Positions 61,361 through 64,000 of a stretch of 64,000 nt of DNA are shown one piece after another. The notes beneath the pieces are model-generated. The model ran no database searches, had not been told where the DNA came from, and saw nothing but the letters and a program-made list of their open reading frames with translations. This DNA is from Pseudomonas sp. RGM2987 (GTDB lineage: Bacteria > Pseudomonadota > Gammaproteobacteria > Pseudomonadales > Pseudomonadaceae), in contig NZ_JALJDX010000215.1 in assembly GCF_022952855.1 (NCBI RefSeq), positions 62,001 through 126,000 of the forward strand, written 5' to 3'. Made by a program: the position numbers and the translations under genes. Position 1 is the stretch's first letter; each line of letters begins with the position of its first letter.

Positions 61361-62707
61361 TCAGTCGAGGGGCAGCGAAATCCTGGCTTCCAGACCGCCA
61401 CCGCTTCGGTTTCTGAGGACGAGCGTGCCCCCATGCTCAAGCACCGTCGCCCGCGCCGCCGACAAGCCCAGCCCGACACCGCCGGTGTGCTTGTTGCGCG
61501 ACCCTTCGAGGCGAAAGAACGGAGCGAACACCTGCTCATGAAATTCAGGCGCGATGCCTGGGCCTCGGTCGAGGATCCGGATCTCGACACGACCGGCGCC
61601 GGTCTCCAGGCGCACGGCCGGTTCGCTGGCATATTTGATCGTGTTGTCGATCAGGTTGGTCAACGCACGCTTGAGGCCGATGGGGCGGCCCAGGTAGACC
61701 AGCCGATGCGCACCTTCGAATGAAACCTCGATGCCGGCATCCTTGAAGTCATCGACGATGGTGTGCAGCAGCTCAGCCAGGTCGAACGCCGTGGCGTGTT
61801 CGAGCCGGGCATCGTCGCGGAAAAACTCCAGGGCCGAATTGACCATGGTCTGCATCTCATCCACGTCCCGGAACAGCCGGGCCTGTTGCTCGGCATCCTC
61901 GATGAACTCGCCGCGCAGGCGCATGCGGGTCAACGGTGCCCGCAGGTCATGGGAAATCGCCGCAAGCATTTGCGTGCGGTCTTGCAGAAAATGTTTGAGC
62001 TGGGCCTGCATGGCGTTGAAGGCGAGGATCGCCTGGCGGATTTCATTGGGCCCGATCACCGGAATGGGCGGCGCTTGGTGATCGACGCCGAAGCGCCGGG
62101 CACCTTCGGCGAAGCGTTCCAGGGGGGCCGCCAGATGTCGCGTGGCGATCAGGGCGACGACCAGTGTCGACAGGATCATCAACGCGAGGGTGATCAGGTT
62201 GCGCTCCCATTCATCCAGCCCCCAATTGCGCGCGGGCAAGGTGAACATCACCCATGACCGATCGCTCAGCTCGATCAGCGCCGTATAGCGTCCACCGGGC
62301 TGATCGGCGGGCCAGTCGCTCGGCTCATAGCCTTCTACCCTGGCATCCGGCCGGCCCAGTTGCTGGCGCAGCCGCACCGCGCCGTCGCTGTATTCCGGGT
62401 CGTCGACCACCGGCACGCGAGCCTCGGCATGCTGCTGCAGCCATTGCGTGCTGAACTCCTGATCACTGGCGGCCCTGGCAATGGCGGGCCGTTGTTCGGG
62501 CGTTGCCGAGTCGATGATGCGGGTGATGGCGGCGATCTTTTCAATCAGGCCGGTTTCCATCAGGGGCGGGCGCGCCCAGGCACCGGCCAATTGGCTGAAC
62601 AATGCGTTCAGGGCCAGCAGCGTCAGCATGGCGCCGAGGGTCGTCAGGGCGATCCAGCGCGCCAATGTGTCCCGAGGACGCTTGGCGCCCGAGCGCCGCG
62701 GGCTCAT
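61361..62707 (-). CDS. Two-component sensor histidine kinase
   Basis: A 448-residue inner-membrane kinase. Two membrane segments (about residues 16-38 and 170-192) frame a periplasmic domain of about 130 residues. Then come a HAMP region, the HisKA phospho-acceptor H253 in LAAISHDLRAPLTRM, and the HATPase with N box LTNLIDNTIKYA and G boxes DRGPGIAPEF and GGVGLGLSAAR. Its ATG overlaps the response-regulator stop as ATGA. The layout suits an OmpR-type pair; the signal is unknown. Confidence 0.93.
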   Translation of the reverse strand: MSPRRSGAKRPRDTLARWIALTTLGAMLTLLALNALFSQLAGAWARPPLMETGLIEKIAAITRIIDSATPEQRPAIARAASDQEFSTQWLQQHAEARVPVVDDPEYSDGAVRLRQQLGRPDARVEGYEPSDWPADQPGGRYTALIELSDRSWVMFTLPARNWGLDEWERNLITLALMILSTLVVALIATRHLAAPLERFAEGARRFGVDHQAPPIPVIGPNEIRQAILAFNAMQAQLKHFLQDRTQMLAAISHDLRAPLTRMRLRGEFIEDAEQQARLFRDVDEMQTMVNSALEFFRDDARLEHATAFDLAELLHTIVDDFKDAGIEVSFEGAHRLVYLGRPIGLKRALTNLIDNTIKYASEPAVRLETGAGRVEIRILDRGPGIAPEFHEQVFAPFFRLEGSRNKHTGGVGLGLSAARATVLEHGGTLVLRNRSGGGLEARISLPLD

Positions 62708-63414
62708 CGCTTCACCACATGTGGACTGAACAGGTAGCCGCTGTTGCGCACGGTGCGGATCATCGAGGCGCCGCTGACATCGGTCTCCAGTTTGCGGCGC
62801 AATCGGCTGACCTGGACGTCGATGCTGCGGTCGAACGCTTCGAAGGTCTCGCCGCGTGCCAGGTCCAGCAGCTGCTGGCGGGTCAGCACCCGGCGCGGGT
62901 GTTCGGCGAACACCAGCAACAGCTCGAACTCGCCGCTGGACAGCGGGATCATGACTTTCTCCGGTGAGCGCAATTCCCGGCGGGTGACGTCCAGCTGCCA
63001 GTGTTCGAATTCGAGGATCGGTCGGGCCGCGTCGCTCGATGTAGCCCGGGCTTCGCCGGTGCGCCTGAGCACGGCGCGCACCCGGGCCAGCAATTCGCGG
63101 GCATCGAAGGGCTTGGTCAGGTAATCGTCCGCGCCCAGCTCCAGCCCGACGACGCGGTCACTCAATTCGCCCATGGCGGTGAGCATGATGATGCCGACCG
63201 TGTGCTCGGCCCGCAGTCGCTGGCAGAGCACCAGCCCGTTGTCGCCCGGCAGCATGACGTCAAGGATGATCAGGTCCGGCAGCCTGCGCGCCACCGCTTG
63301 CCACAGGGCGTTGCCGTCGGCGGCGACCTCGACGCTGTAGCCATGCTGTTCCAGGAATTTGCGCAAGAGGGCGAGGACCTCAAGGTCATCGTCCACCAGT
63401 AATAAGTGACTCAC
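62704..63414 (-). CDS. OmpR-family response regulator
   Basis: A 236-residue regulator. The receiver domain has the acidic pocket LVDDD and phospho-acceptor D52 in LIILDVMLP, and Lys in YLTKPFDARE. The C-terminal winged helix ends VSRLRRKLETDVSGASMIRTVRNSGYLFSP, typical of OmpR/PhoB. The start codon is GTG at 63414, with a weak Shine-Dalgarno. It is translationally coupled to the kinase downstream. Confidence 0.94.
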   Translation of the reverse strand: MSHLLLVDDDLEVLALLRKFLEQHGYSVEVAADGNALWQAVARRLPDLIILDVMLPGDNGLVLCQRLRAEHTVGIIMLTAMGELSDRVVGLELGADDYLTKPFDARELLARVRAVLRRTGEARATSSDAARPILEFEHWQLDVTRRELRSPEKVMIPLSSGEFELLLVFAEHPRRVLTRQQLLDLARGETFEAFDRSIDVQVSRLRRKLETDVSGASMIRTVRNSGYLFSPHVVKR

Positions 63415-63610
63415 GGCGGGCCCGCTGGGCTAGGGATATGGAAGGCGATACTAGGGGCAATCCGGGGCGTGCGTCATATATTTCAGTCCGGAAATAAAGT
63501 GTCCGACGGGCAATGAAGCGGAAATCTTCGGGCAAGGAGGTGGGGGCAGGATGCGGGCGATGTCAGTCAGTTGATAGCGGTACGCATACCTGTGGCCAGG
63601 GCGCTTGTTT

Positions 63611-63718
63611 GTGGTGAGGGAGCTTGCTCCCGCTTGAGTGCGAAGCACTCACTGCTTTTATGGGGCCGCTTCGCCCGAGGCGTCGGACCGTCCCAGCGGG
63701 AGCAAGCTCCCTCGCCAC
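63611..63718. repeat. REPIN, family A
   Basis: GTGGTGAGGGAGCTTGCTCC at the left, inverted copy ending CCCTCGCCAC at the right. The rest of the 63415-63778 gap shows nothing I can name. Confidence 0.85.
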
Positions 63719-63778
63719 AAGGTATGTGTTCAGTCGACTGATCCGGGCAGCACTTATCACTCATCGAGATTGCTCTGA

Positions 63779-64000
63779 ATGCCAATCACCAAACCTGTCC
63801 CGTTGCTCGCTCGAACCGCTGTCGTCGTTGCACTCGCAACCCTCGCCAGCGGCTGCTCCACCACACCCGCCGCCACACCCGGCAGTTGCGACAGTGTTCC
63901 CTACACCGTCCACGACCCCGCCGAATCCATCAACCGTGGCGTGTTCGCCTTCAACCGGACCGTGGACGACTACGCGCTGGCCCCCGTTGCCCGTGGTTAT
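63779..64000 (+). CDS. mlaA: MlaA (VacJ) outer-membrane lipoprotein, 5' part
   Basis: The gene runs off the right edge; 74 codons are visible. A lipoprotein signal ends ATLASGC, so C26 would carry the lipid. The family signature DPAESINRGVFAFNRTVDDY begins at about residue 46. MlaA sits in the outer membrane and, with MlaC and the MlaFEDB transporter, removes phospholipids from the outer leaflet. The start is the ATG at 63779. Confidence 0.9.
   Translation, partial: MPITKPVPLLARTAVVVALATLASGCSTTPAATPGSCDSVPYTVHDPAESINRGVFAFNRTVDDYALAPVARGY

Overview
This window is a piece of a Pseudomonas chromosome, most likely from the Pseudomonas fluorescens complex. The evidence is the fused nuoCD gene, the divergent pair of dimeric (icd) and monomeric (idh) isocitrate dehydrogenases, the block nuo / aceA / purB / hflD / mnmA / nudJ / idh / icd / cspD / clpSA / infA / bpt / aat / trxB / ftsK / lolA / rarA / serS / cysG / tus that I know from other pseudomonads, high GC, and two families of Pseudomonas-type REP sequences in many intergenic gaps.

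Layout. 1-5028 (minus strand): complex I genes nuoA, B, CD, E, F and the start of nuoG. 5029-5779: a regulatory gap with an inverted repeat, a Fur-box-like cluster, and a 156-bp MITE-like insertion that splits the aceA terminator. 5780-16652 (minus): aceA, a small secreted protein, a GNAT enzyme, roxA, purB, hflD, mnmA, nudJ and idh. 17134-21628: icd, cspD (minus), clpS and clpA. 21971-24883 (minus): infA, bpt, aat and trxB. 25201-32813 (plus): ftsK, lolA, rarA, crcB, serS and cysG. 33029-36493 (minus): a glutathionyl-hydroquinone reductase, ybiB and tusEBCD. From about 36.7 kb the window becomes accessory: gamma-glutamyltransferase, an isochorismatase-family enzyme, a CAP protein, an EamA exporter, an orphan RsbRD-type histidine kinase, a Tat-exported SMP-30 lactonase, a LacI-controlled sugar-type operon (46.8-50.5 kb), a PL7 alginate lyase, lactate permease, a RidA protein, a divergent SRAP protein, a LysR/aldo-keto reductase pair, kefF-kefC, a two-component system, and the 5' end of mlaA at the right edge.

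How genes work together. aceA, idh and icd all act on isocitrate and so set the split between the TCA cycle and the glyoxylate shunt; nuo oxidises the NADH made. clpS, clpA, aat and bpt are the adaptor, unfoldase and two transferases of the bacterial N-degron pathway. tusBCDE relays sulfur to MnmA for 2-thiouridine in tRNA. lolA (periplasm) and mlaA (outer membrane) serve lipoprotein and phospholipid traffic.

The features I find most worth a second look are the MITE with an exact 11-bp target duplication inside the aceA terminator, the Fur-box cluster beside it with no gene to serve, the LacI-operator-controlled oxidoreductase/isomerase/symporter operon of unknown substrate, a terminator-like hairpin immediately before ftsK, and the nested REP elements. 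I saw no tRNA, rRNA, CRISPR array, prophage, complete insertion sequence or defence system.
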